Shown here: positions 1 to 7,607 of the stretch, in pieces
How positions within the stretch are numbered: position 1 is the stretch's first letter
Layout of the letters: each line of letters opens with the position of its first letter
Assembly: GCA_019931105.1 (NCBI GenBank)
Contig: JAIOUW010000004.1
Location: 62,001-126,000, forward strand
Source: Flavobacteriaceae bacterium NBU2977
GTDB lineage: Bacteria > Bacteroidota > Bacteroidia > Flavobacteriales > Flavobacteriaceae
Length of the DNA: 64,000 bases
Direction of reading: 5' to 3'
Program-made: the position numbers and the translations under genes
Notes under the pieces: model-generated
Databases searched by the model: none
What the model was told of the DNA's origin: nothing
Seen by the model: the letters and a program-made list of their open reading frames with translations, nothing else

Positions 1-218
1 TTGCCGTTGTAGGCGATTTCAACAATTGGAAGGCCAACAAGGCAAGCGCTTTGACAAAACAAAAAAATGGAAACTTCAAGGGTACCTTGGAACTTCCTAA
101 AGAAGGTACTTTCGAATTCAAGTACATCATCGATGGCAACTACGTAAACGATGATCAAGCAGACCGTTACCAGTGGAACGATTTCGCCGGTTCTGAAAAC
201 GCCGTTCTGGAACTTTAA
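1..218 (+). CDS. CBM48/isoamylase N-terminal-like protein (5' partial)
   Basis: The reading frame is open from base 3 to the TAA at 216-218 and its start lies outside the window. The visible 71 residues contain VVGDFNNW, then a K-rich turn, LPKEGTFEFKYIIDG and a D-Q-A-D segment, which is the pattern of the glycogen-binding early-set (CBM48/AMPK-beta) domain. Free-standing proteins with this domain are common in Flavobacteriia and lack a catalytic module in the part seen here; the function is unknown, with carbohydrate binding inferred from the fold. It converges on thyA with a shared terminator between them. Confidence 0.75.
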   Translation, partial: AVVGDFNNWKANKASALTKQKNGNFKGTLELPKEGTFEFKYIIDGNYVNDDQADRYQWNDFAGSENAVLEL

Positions 219-236
219 TCGAAAAGTGTAATCAAT

Positions 237-270
237 AAAAAACCCGAAAGTCTGACTTTCGGGTTTTTTA
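237..270. terminator. Bidirectional terminator between the CBM48 gene and thyA
   Basis: A 10-bp perfect stem (241-250 with 256-265, AACCCGAAAG/CTTTCGGGTT) with a 5-base loop is followed by a T-run on the plus strand and preceded by an A-run, so it can end transcription from both converging genes. Confidence 0.85.
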
Positions 271-277
271 TTTTGAG

Positions 278-1102
278 TTATACGGCTACGGCCCCTTTAA
301 TATGTGGGTGCGGGTCGTAATCCAATAGGGTAAAATCCTCGAATTTGAAATCGAAGATATCCGTGACTTCAGTATTGATCATCATTTTCGGTAGCGGTCT
401 GGGCTCTCTGCTCAATTGAAGTTCGACCTGCTCCATGTGGTTGTTGTAGATATGGGCATCACCAAAGGTATGTATGAATTCTCCGGGTTCGTACCCGCAT
501 ACCTGTGCCATCATCATGGTGAACAGGGCATACGAAGCGATGTTGAACGGAACGCCTAAAAATATATCGGCGCTGCGTTGATAGAGCTGGCATGAAAGTC
601 TGCCATCGGCCACATAAAACTGAAAAAAGGCATGACAGGGCGGCAGGGCCGCTTTTCCGTTCGCTACATTTTCAGAAAATGATTTCGAGGTATCGGGCAA
701 TACGCTCGGGTTCCATGCCGAGATCAACATACGCCTACTGTTCGGATTGTTCTTCAAAGCATGTACGATTTCCTGTATTTGGTCGATTTCGTCATTGTTC
801 CAATTGCGCCATTGATGGCCATAAACGGGTCCCAAGTCGCCGTTTTCATCGGCCCATTCGTTCCAAATACGGACTCCGTTTTCTTGCAGGTACTTGATAT
901 TGGTATCGCCTTTTAGAAACCATAACAGTTCATGAACAATGGATTTTAGGTGCAATTTTTTGGTCGTGACCATAGGGAAGCCCTCGCTCAGGTCGAATCG
1001 CATTTGATAGCCAAAAACACTCATTGTGCCCGTGCCGGTGCGATCGCCTTTTTGGTTGCCGTTTTCGAGTACGTGTTTTAGTAAATCGTGGTATTGTTTC
1101 AT
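278..1102 (-). CDS. thyA: Thymidylate synthase
   Basis: Converts dUMP to dTMP using methylenetetrahydrofolate in the cytoplasm. The 274-residue product is collinear with the ThyA family: RTGTGT phosphate-binding loop from Arg21, nucleophile Cys156 in [11 protein letters not shown], the QRSADIFLG segment around 175-183 and the HIYNNH substrate loop near 217-222. Compared with the E. coli enzyme there is an extra stretch of roughly a dozen residues just before the catalytic cysteine (about 135-152), a variant also present in other Bacteroidota. It ends at the shared bidirectional terminator. The next gene upstream on the same strand is the four-helix-bundle gene, and the nupC 3' remnant lies just beyond it. 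Confidence 0.97.
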   Translation of the reverse strand: MKQYHDLLKHVLENGNQKGDRTGTGTMSVFGYQMRFDLSEGFPMVTTKKLHLKSIVHELLWFLKGDTNIKYLQENGVRIWNEWADENGDLGPVYGHQWRNWNNDEIDQIQEIVHALKNNPNSRRMLISAWNPSVLPDTSKSFSENVANGKAALPPCHAFFQFYVADGRLSCQLYQRSADIFLGVPFNIASYALFTMMMAQVCGYEPGEFIHTFGDAHIYNNHMEQVELQLSREPRPLPKMMINTEVTDIFDFKFEDFTLLDYDPHPHIKGAVAV

Positions 1103-1103
1103 T

Positions 1104-1145
1104 ATGGGGCTAAAGGTAAAGGGTTATGGGTAAAAGGTCAAAGGT
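1104..1145. repeat. Low-complexity inverted repeat, left arm
   Basis: A G/A-rich stretch built from GGTAAA/GGTCAAA words. Its core (about 31 bases, 26 matching by eye) recurs in reverse complement at 1514-1553 on the other side of the four-helix-bundle gene. Confidence 0.6.
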
Positions 1146-1511
1146 CTAATGCTTTGAGTTATTATATTTTATCAACGAGGCGATGCGCTTTTGCAAAATT
1201 TGAAGTTCATCTATAACTGGAGAAATTTCTTCGTATTTGATAAATTCCAAATCAGCGCAGAGAATTAAATGCGATTCTAATTCGTAAGCCGAACCAAGAC
1301 TAATCTGTAAAAATCTAACAAAATCTTTTTGCGAATATTTTGATGAACCTTCTGCGATATTCGCAGGTATTGATATAACACATCGGTTTATCTGTGATAT
1401 CAACCCGTATTTTTCTTCTTGAGGTAATTGTTTTGTGATAAGGTAGATTTCTTTAACTAGTCTTCTGGCGTCTTTCCAAACTTCAAGTTCCCTAAAGTTT
1501 CTCATATTCAA
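1146..1511 (-). CDS. Four-helix bundle protein (23S rRNA IVS-protein family)
   Basis: The 121-residue product matches the small four-helix-bundle family (TIGR02436; S23/IVS protein): FRELEVWKDAR at the N-terminus, IPANIAEGSSK and FLQISLGSAYELESHL in the middle, and a short C-terminal helix. Family members occur inside intervening sequences of 23S rRNA and as stand-alone genes scattered in Bacteroidota; the molecular function is not established. Here it lies between the nupC 3' remnant and thyA and is flanked by inverted low-complexity repeats, suggesting that it arrived as a small cassette. That last point is inference. Confidence 0.85.
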   Translation of the reverse strand: MNMRNFRELEVWKDARRLVKEIYLITKQLPQEEKYGLISQINRCVISIPANIAEGSSKYSQKDFVRFLQISLGSAYELESHLILCADLEFIKYEEISPVIDELQILQKRIASLIKYNNSKH

Positions 1512-1513
1512 AC

Positions 1514-1553
1514 TTTAATCTTTTACCTGTAACCCTTGACCTCCCTACCCCAA
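1514..1553. repeat. Low-complexity inverted repeat, right arm
   Basis: Reverse-complement partner of 1104-1145. Together they bracket the four-helix-bundle gene almost exactly. Confidence 0.55.
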
Positions 1554-1601
1554 AATCATACCGGCAATGGTAACTGAAAGCAAAGTGGCCAAAGATATGG
1601 C
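1545..1601 (-). pseudogene. Remnant of a nupC 3' end
   Basis: Read on the minus strand this stretch encodes AISLATLLSVTIAGMILG followed by TAG, closely matching the C-terminus of intact NupC (GGSLASLLSATIAGMILG at 7608-7664). Over 50 aligned bases (1547-1596 against 7610-7659) 44 are identical. Most differences are synonymous or conservative (for example Ser tca/tcg, Thr acc/acg, Ala gcc/gcg), which points to two diverged coding copies rather than random decay. Homology stops abruptly upstream of about 1600. The most economical reading is that the original nupC end lies here, and the 1.6-7.6 kb block was inserted together with a substitute 3' end. Confidence 0.75.
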
Positions 1602-1616
1602 CGTTGTTGTATCTTT

Positions 1617-2201
1617 TTAATTTCTGTTTCTATATAGTTCGATGGCCTGCAGGTATTTCATTCCGACGGATTTCGTTTGAGGATATAGAAATCCACTTAA
1701 TTCGGGGTGGTTTTCATCGACCCAGCTTACAAGTCCATCCCTGTTTTTGAGAAATTTTTCAACATCGAAAACCTCGTATTCAATTCTTTCAACCTTGACT
1801 ATTTTATTATTGTCAAATCGTACGATTTCATTCCAAACCATTGGTTCTTCATGAAGGAACAAGATTCTTTTGTCCATTTTTGAAATCTTTGCTTTGACAA
1901 TTTCACCGTCTTGTTCAATTTGAAGGATGTTGTATGTTGGATTGAATACAGAATCCCATTCCAGCCATACGGTATATCCCTTTTGAGAAAAACGCTCTTC
2001 ATAATTGTCAGCATTTTCCCGAATCACAATACTATCTCCTAGCAAAGTTCGCATTTTGGAATCATCGGATTGATCAAGAGCCTTGTAATATTGTTGTGCG
2101 ATTTCAAGTTTGCTCGTTTCTTTGTTTTTTTCCTTTTCGGAATTTTTACAGGAAACAAGACCAATGGTCAATAGTAATGATAGTATTATGATTTTGTTCA
2201 T
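1617..2201 (-). CDS. Hypothetical lipoprotein
   Basis: A 194-residue protein with a short hydrophobic signal (residues 4-15) and a lipobox LVSC at Cys18, so it is probably a lipoprotein. The region after the signal (AQQYYKALDQSDDSKMRTLL and following beta-rich sequence) resembles SnoaL/NTF2-like ligand-binding folds, but this is a weak impression. No catalytic motif is recognised. It is the last gene of the accessory block and its stop lies about 16 bases from the nupC remnant. Confidence 0.6.
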   Translation of the reverse strand: MNKIIILSLLLTIGLVSCKNSEKEKNKETSKLEIAQQYYKALDQSDDSKMRTLLGDSIVIRENADNYEERFSQKGYTVWLEWDSVFNPTYNILQIEQDGEIVKAKISKMDKRILFLHEEPMVWNEIVRFDNNKIVKVERIEYEVFDVEKFLKNRDGLVSWVDENHPELSGFLYPQTKSVGMKYLQAIELYRNRN

Positions 2202-2286
2202 TCGGGTTTAGTCAATTGGTTACGTAGTGCTTTAAGGCCTCCATATATATTTAATGTACTCCTTTTTTTGTCTGAAAGCAGCATTG

Positions 2287-2871
2287 TTACTTTGTATCCT
2301 CATTAATTGATGGTTCATCATTAATTTGTGCCATATGTAATGCTCTTTCGGCTTGTAGAATATGCCTTAAATTATGGTATAAAACTACTCTAAAGGTATC
2401 TCCTAACCTCAATTTTATCCATTTTGATATAGAAACCGATGTTTTTACTTTCGATAAGTTTATTTTTTTGGATTTTTCGAGAAGTTCCAGAATCTGCTCT
2501 TGTTGATTAATGAATTTGTCCAGAACCTTTTGGTCCGTTAAAGAGCAATTTAAGGGATTCATAGATTTAAAAGTTTTCATTTTGTTCAACTTCTCTTTCG
2601 GAAGCATACTCTTGGCAAAGTAGTTTCCTAAAAGTCCGCTTTTGAAAGTTTCGGATTCGCCATAGCTCGAATTTTTGATTCTAGCTTCAATTTCTGGAAT
2701 ATAAAAGTCTCCGTACCTGTTCAAATGATCAATACATTCCAGTACATTCCAACTTTCAGCGTTTTGTTTTTGAATGAGGTTTTCGATTGGTAGCGCCTTA
2801 AAGGTCCTAACTTTATTCATGTTTTGGTTAGTTAGGTCGATCATTTCATCGATTAATTCCTGTGTTTTCAT
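2287..2871 (-). CDS. DinB family protein
   Basis: The product matches the DinB_2 four-helix family: an N-terminal helix beginning KTQELIDEMIDL, the segment SWNVLECIDHLNRY with a conserved histidine, and a C-terminal helix VVLYHNLRHILQAERAL containing the paired histidines expected for metal binding. I take the ATG at 2869-2871 as the start, because the upstream in-frame extension overlaps the preceding gene and does not look like the family. Such proteins are thought to be metal-dependent thiol transferase-type enzymes; the substrate here is unknown. It follows the Crp/Fnr gene by about 56 bases. Confidence 0.8.
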   Translation of the reverse strand: MKTQELIDEMIDLTNQNMNKVRTFKALPIENLIQKQNAESWNVLECIDHLNRYGDFYIPEIEARIKNSSYGESETFKSGLLGNYFAKSMLPKEKLNKMKTFKSMNPLNCSLTDQKVLDKFINQQEQILELLEKSKKINLSKVKTSVSISKWIKLRLGDTFRVVLYHNLRHILQAERALHMAQINDEPSINEDTK

Positions 2872-2927
2872 AAAATTTATTTGACAGCAAATGTCCAAAT
2901 TTAAGAGGTACGAAACATTGACCGAAA

Positions 2928-3464
2928 TCAAGACTTTTTCAATCTGGACAGTGTCTCGGGAGACATCCTCAAATAGGAAGCAATGTATTTGTTGGGAATT
3001 TCTTGAAATAACTGCGGACTTCTTTTCAGCACTCTGTTATATCTTTCCTTGGGCGAAGTGATCAAAATATCTTTTTCCCTTTCAAGCTGTTGTAAAATAA
3101 GTTGTTGCAAAATTGAATGCCAAAGATTTTTCAGTTCGCTATTTTGATCGATAAAATTTAGATATTTCTGTTTTGAGATAACTTTTAACTCGGTCTTTTT
3201 GATAGCCTGTATATAGAACTCGGATGCCTTTTCGGTAATAAAACTATCTAAGGCGGATAAAAAATCGTATTTATACCCAAATCGTATTATATGTTCTTCG
3301 CAGCCTTCAATAATTGAAATTTTTAGAGCTCCGGAAACAATATAAAAAAGATTTGTTTCAACCGTTCCCGCAACCTTTAAATATTCGTTTCTCTTCAATG
3401 AGACCTTTTTGTCCCAAAGGTTTTGACTTTCAATTCGCTTATATAACGCATCGAGGGTGTTCAT
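2928..3464 (-). CDS. Crp/Fnr family transcriptional regulator
   Basis: About 178 residues from the ATG at 3462-3464 (an in-frame start at 3566 would add 34 residues that do not fit the family). The cyclic-nucleotide-type beta-roll is seen in KVAGTVETNLFYIVSGALKIS and following strands, then the dimer helix LILQQLEREKDILI, then a C-terminal winged helix with IPNKYIASYLRMSPETLSRL. No Fe-S cysteine cluster is apparent in the chosen product. Flavobacterial regulators of this type often sit next to the gene they control; DinB directly downstream is the natural candidate. Confidence 0.8.
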   Translation of the reverse strand: MNTLDALYKRIESQNLWDKKVSLKRNEYLKVAGTVETNLFYIVSGALKISIIEGCEEHIIRFGYKYDFLSALDSFITEKASEFYIQAIKKTELKVISKQKYLNFIDQNSELKNLWHSILQQLILQQLEREKDILITSPKERYNRVLKRSPQLFQEIPNKYIASYLRMSPETLSRLKKS

Positions 3465-3667
3465 TAATACTTGAAGGTAATTGTGGCAAACATTGCAGCC
3501 TAAATAATGTTTGAACAGATATTCTGTTGAAATCCGTTCTCGGGGAAATATAACAAAATCTGTCAACTATATTTTGAGATTCTGCCCAAATGCCGTGTTC
3601 AGTGTCCCAAAAGATAAGCTATTAAGTAGGCCACATCGTAAATGGATTTTGCCCCTGGCATGTGATA

Positions 3668-4420
3668 TTATTTATTCCAGTTCTGTAATCGGTCAAGATA
3701 GAGGTAGCTTTCAACAAATTCCCTGTGTTCTCGACCGGTCATTTTTTCCAGCAAATTCAAAGCTGAAATGTAACTGGCCAAGTTTCCGTTCGACGAACTG
3801 AACTTGCCATCTTCCACAAAGGTCACCAAACTGTCGTTCTGTACTTTTAAGTTCGGATAGTCTTTTTGCAACTGCTCGCCGCCACCGATCCAGGTCACGA
3901 TTTTATGACCGTCGGCAATGCCTGATTTCCCTATCAATTGTGCGCCTGCGCAATTGCTTACGGTATATTGGGTCTCTTTGTTCTTTTTCGTGATAAAGGC
4001 TATAATCTTTTCGTTATTGACCTGTGCGCTCATATCATAGGCACTTGGTATGAACAGGGCCGTTAATTCAGGACAGTTCTCAAAAGTGTAGTCGGGAACA
4101 AAATGCATTCCTTCTTCGGTCGTTATCGGGTTTTCAGTCTCCGCTATGGACACAACATTGAACAGTTGTTTTCCGTCAACCGTAAGTTTGGCAAAAACGT
4201 CGGAAGTTGCAATGACTTCGCCCTGTAAAACCCCGTCATACATCAAAAGCCCTATGGTTGGTAGTTCCGGCTTGAAAGCTTTTAGATATTTGTCGCGTGT
4301 ATGTGTTTCTTTTTCAGTTTTGGTAATCTCTGGGCTTTCGGTATTTGTCCGTGATTTGTCTGTATTGCAACCCACTGTAATGATTGCACAAATCGCAGTT
4401 ATAATTCCAATCTTTTTCAT
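3668..4420 (-). CDS. DJ-1/PfpI family lipoprotein
   Basis: A 250-residue protein with a lipoprotein signal (lipobox TVGC, Cys18) followed by a DJ-1/PfpI domain from about residue 53 (PTIGLLMYDGVLQGE). The nucleophile elbow TVSNCAGAQLIG places the reactive cysteine at 157, and TWIGGGEQL plus SSNGNLASYISALNLLEKMTG complete the fold, as in ThiJ-like and AraC-linked amidase-like proteins. The lipid anchor implies an envelope location, which is less usual for the family. It begins 4 bases after the KAP NTPase stop, so the two are probably co-transcribed. Confidence 0.8.
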   Translation of the reverse strand: MKKIGIITAICAIITVGCNTDKSRTNTESPEITKTEKETHTRDKYLKAFKPELPTIGLLMYDGVLQGEVIATSDVFAKLTVDGKQLFNVVSIAETENPITTEEGMHFVPDYTFENCPELTALFIPSAYDMSAQVNNEKIIAFITKKNKETQYTVSNCAGAQLIGKSGIADGHKIVTWIGGGEQLQKDYPNLKVQNDSLVTFVEDGKFSSSNGNLASYISALNLLEKMTGREHREFVESYLYLDRLQNWNK

Positions 4421-4424
4421 TTTT

Positions 4425-7400
4425 TCACATTTTGTCGGCAGCTGTTTTTTTTATCTTTCTTGATGGTTTTCGAGGGTGAAGTACATAGCTGAAGCGGTTT
4501 TTAACTTTGGTAATGTTCTTAATGTCCTTAGTTTCTTTTATCCAGCCCTTGGTGATTCTTGTGAGCCTGGATTTATCCACTGACCCCATATCACCTTTGA
4601 GTTTCTCTAATCGTTCAAGGTTTTTGCTAATCAAATCTATATTGTTGTAAATATCGGGGAGATAGGATTCAATAACGCTCACTAAAAATTCCATCTTCCG
4701 AACAGGTGAGTTTAAGAATGAAGTTATTTTTGAGACGTATCTTTTCGTTTCCTCAATGTCCATAGATAGAATATCACTAATAAGTTGTTCTCTCAATTGA
4801 TTCAATCTCTCGTCATTCAACCTGTCAATCCTTTCAATAATATGGAATGACATGGAGATATTGCCAGATGTTAAATAAGAATAGTAATTCTCCAAAAGAA
4901 AGAAATCAAACTTCGATAGGAAAGGAAGAGTCAATTTGAATTGTTTAATTAACCCTAGGAACTTATCCTTTGTTTTTCTGATAAGTAAATACTCGATATC
5001 ATCTTTTGACAGAGATTTTAGAAACTGTTTGAATGTATTTTCATTAACAAAGTATCGAGAGGAGCTAAACCAAGAAGAAAGGTTGTTTTGATGCCCCTCA
5101 TCTTTCAAAAGTCTTAAACCCTGAAGGAAATAGTCCTTGCCTTCTTGTTGAAAGGATTGTCCGCTGTAGTAATTTATTCTTAAGAATAACTGATTGTAGA
5201 AGTCTTTACTGTAATTGTCTGAGGATAATATCTTAGATAACAAGTAGACCACATGTTTGTCGTGAGGTGAAAATCTTCGTTGTCCATTTAATTGTTGGAT
5301 TTTAGGAGATAACAACTGAGTGAGCTTTTTGCTGGACTTCAAATCCATCTTGTCTGAATCCGTTATGAATACAGGGACAAGGTTTGAAATGTCAACCTCA
5401 TCCTCGTTAAAATTGGACTCATTGAAAACTTTCTCGATGTATTCCATCGGAATAATTTCATTGAGATTTTTAATCGATGATTTCCTAAGGTAAGGAATTG
5501 GGAAAATCTCACCCACACTTTCCAAGTCAAATTCCCCCTTTATTCTTAGAACATAATTCAAGTCTGATTTTGATAACAATGGCAATAAAGTATCGAAAAT
5601 TTTTTGTGCTTTCTGATTGTGTTTTTCTGATAAGATATGAGGAAGTATTTCTATGTGACTTGTCCGTAGTTTTGGTGATTGTAAAAGATCTAGTTTTGAA
5701 TGTAATAGTTCACTATTTCCTACTAAATAGCTTGATGGAACATCATTTCGGTACTCCCAAATTATCTTGAAAATTTCCTCAAGTAGGGTGTCATTACGTT
5801 TGTCCTCTTCCAGGATATGAACCACTAGGTAATCAATACTATCTTCAAGGTAGACCTTTTCCTCTTTAGACTTGAAGTTCTTTAGGATAATTTGAACTAT
5901 CCTGGGAGTTTCCTTAGTCACTTCAATTGCCTCTTGATTGATTAGTTTATCCCGAAGTCGGTAAATGTCGAATCGTACCTCCTTCTTCAAAAAGACAAAG
6001 TTCATGGGTTCCTGAACCTTCTTTAGATTCAACCTCTCACCAAAGGAGTTGACAAATAACCTGAATCGTTCTACCGATTCAACCGTCATTGAGCCATTAC
6101 TACTAGATCGGTCCAAAACCTTCTTAAGTTCTTCATATAAGGGGTGTGCTTTATCTTGATACGAACGGAAAAAGTCGGGATACTGGACAAATAAACCTTC
6201 TGCTTCTGTGAATACCTGTTTGGTTACAATAAAGAAGGTGAATACCCGTAAATCCTTGAGTAAAAACTCCTCCTTCGAATCAATATTTTTTGACAACCTA
6301 TAATAAGTGATATAATCATTGATAAACCTTTTGATTTGACGTGGAGTTTGTCCTCTATACCCTCTATATAGAATAGACTTGACTATGTCAAAGTCTTTCT
6401 TTTCTATTGGAACAATACTTTCCTTCAACAAGTCTTCAATGAAATCATCTCTATCAAATTCTTCTAGTACTGGAATTCTCATATAGGTTTGGAAAACCTT
6501 GTCCATGAAATCCAGTTTTAGTCCTTTTTTACCGCGGTATAAATGATTCATTATTTCTTTGTCGTCACAGGGAATAATGTAAACACAGTTTTTATGTTCC
6601 ATGAAAGTTCTCAATCCTGTGAGTGTCTGATATGAAACCTTTGATTCACATCTATCGATATTATCGAATACTATCACCATCTTACTTGGAGAACCATTCT
6701 TATCCATTTCTCGAACACATTGATTTACAATGTCTTTAAAGATGTTTTCAAATTGATCCTGTGAAAATGTAGGAGGGTTGGATACAACTCTTACACTTGT
6801 CTCTTTTTGGAATCCCTTTCCAATTTCTTTAAAGACATCTTCGAATATTTTAAGTCCACCCATAAAAATGAAGATGGTATAGAAGGATTTCAGAATTTCT
6901 CTTAACCAGGTAATATCTTCTGTCCAAGAGATGTTCTTGAGTACGACAATAACGATGAAAATCAACAACAGATACCAGTACTTGAGTAGAAAGTCACCTA
7001 CTTTCCGGTACCACTTTTTCTGTTTCTTATCATAGTCCTCTTCTATGGTAATATTCCTATCGAGAATGTCTGTAAGAGATTGTCCGTCATATTTATATCC
7101 ATCTGAGAATGACGTACTGACTCTTAAATTTGAAGAGTTCCTTATTTCTTTCTCAATATCAAACAGAATTGAACGATACAAGGATGTGTTCACATACTTC
7201 CAGACGTCTATATAGACGTAGCACACATCTTCATTCTTCTTTAGGAAATTCTTAAAGAGATGTCTTAGTATTAAGCTTTTTCCAGAACCCCACTTCCCAA
7301 AAAGTCCGATTGTAAAAGAACCATCTGATAAGTCTAGTTTTTCATCTGTTATAATGTCATTGAGAGTTTTCGATATATTGGTGTGGATTCCAAATCTGTC

Positions 7401-7433
7401 TTCACTCAATTCATTATCTAACAGGTACGACAT
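4425..7433 (-). CDS. KAP family P-loop NTPase, membrane-inserted
   Basis: A 1002-residue protein. Walker A is GKWGSGKS at residues 46-53. Two hydrophobic segments interrupt the NTPase domain (about 150-167 and 177-195), the hallmark of the KAP group (Kidins220/ARMS, PifA). Walker B is VIVFDNIDR at 253-261, IIPCDD is at 286-291, and TPRQIKRFIN at 363-372 is the typical C-terminal NTPase motif. Residues 400-1000 are a long helical region of unknown fold. A hand count on one 60-base line gives about 35 percent GC, against about 47 percent for one line of nupC, so it looks compositionally foreign. KAP proteins include the phage-exclusion protein PifA, so a defence role is plausible but unproven. 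Confidence 0.85.
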   Translation of the reverse strand: MSYLLDNELSEDRFGIHTNISKTLNDIITDEKLDLSDGSFTIGLFGKWGSGKSLILRHLFKNFLKKNEDVCYVYIDVWKYVNTSLYRSILFDIEKEIRNSSNLRVSTSFSDGYKYDGQSLTDILDRNITIEEDYDKKQKKWYRKVGDFLLKYWYLLLIFIVIVVLKNISWTEDITWLREILKSFYTIFIFMGGLKIFEDVFKEIGKGFQKETSVRVVSNPPTFSQDQFENIFKDIVNQCVREMDKNGSPSKMVIVFDNIDRCESKVSYQTLTGLRTFMEHKNCVYIIPCDDKEIMNHLYRGKKGLKLDFMDKVFQTYMRIPVLEEFDRDDFIEDLLKESIVPIEKKDFDIVKSILYRGYRGQTPRQIKRFINDYITYYRLSKNIDSKEEFLLKDLRVFTFFIVTKQVFTEAEGLFVQYPDFFRSYQDKAHPLYEELKKVLDRSSSNGSMTVESVERFRLFVNSFGERLNLKKVQEPMNFVFLKKEVRFDIYRLRDKLINQEAIEVTKETPRIVQIILKNFKSKEEKVYLEDSIDYLVVHILEEDKRNDTLLEEIFKIIWEYRNDVPSSYLVGNSELLHSKLDLLQSPKLRTSHIEILPHILSEKHNQKAQKIFDTLLPLLSKSDLNYVLRIKGEFDLESVGEIFPIPYLRKSSIKNLNEIIPMEYIEKVFNESNFNEDEVDISNLVPVFITDSDKMDLKSSKKLTQLLSPKIQQLNGQRRFSPHDKHVVYLLSKILSSDNYSKDFYNQLFLRINYYSGQSFQQEGKDYFLQGLRLLKDEGHQNNLSSWFSSSRYFVNENTFKQFLKSLSKDDIEYLLIRKTKDKFLGLIKQFKLTLPFLSKFDFFLLENYYSYLTSGNISMSFHIIERIDRLNDERLNQLREQLISDILSMDIEETKRYVSKITSFLNSPVRKMEFLVSVIESYLPDIYNNIDLISKNLERLEKLKGDMGSVDKSRLTRITKGWIKETKDIKNITKVKNRFSYVLHPRKPSRKIKKTAADKM

Positions 7434-7607
7434 AATTATTCCATCTTAGTTGCTGCTCATAGGTGTCTGATTAATGATAGTATATCCATAGATAACCAAC
7501 TCGGTCCATACTACCAATTTTTTTAAATCAGATAAAATGTGGCACTTTGTCACTAACGTTTATAAGCCTATCCCTTACTTTTTACAGTAATCAACCCGCA
7601 GATTCGA

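Noticed and set aside
7547-7600. Gene between nupC and the KAP gene
   Set aside because: The only frame there runs antisense into nupC and has no protein-like features; the 174-base gap looks non-coding.
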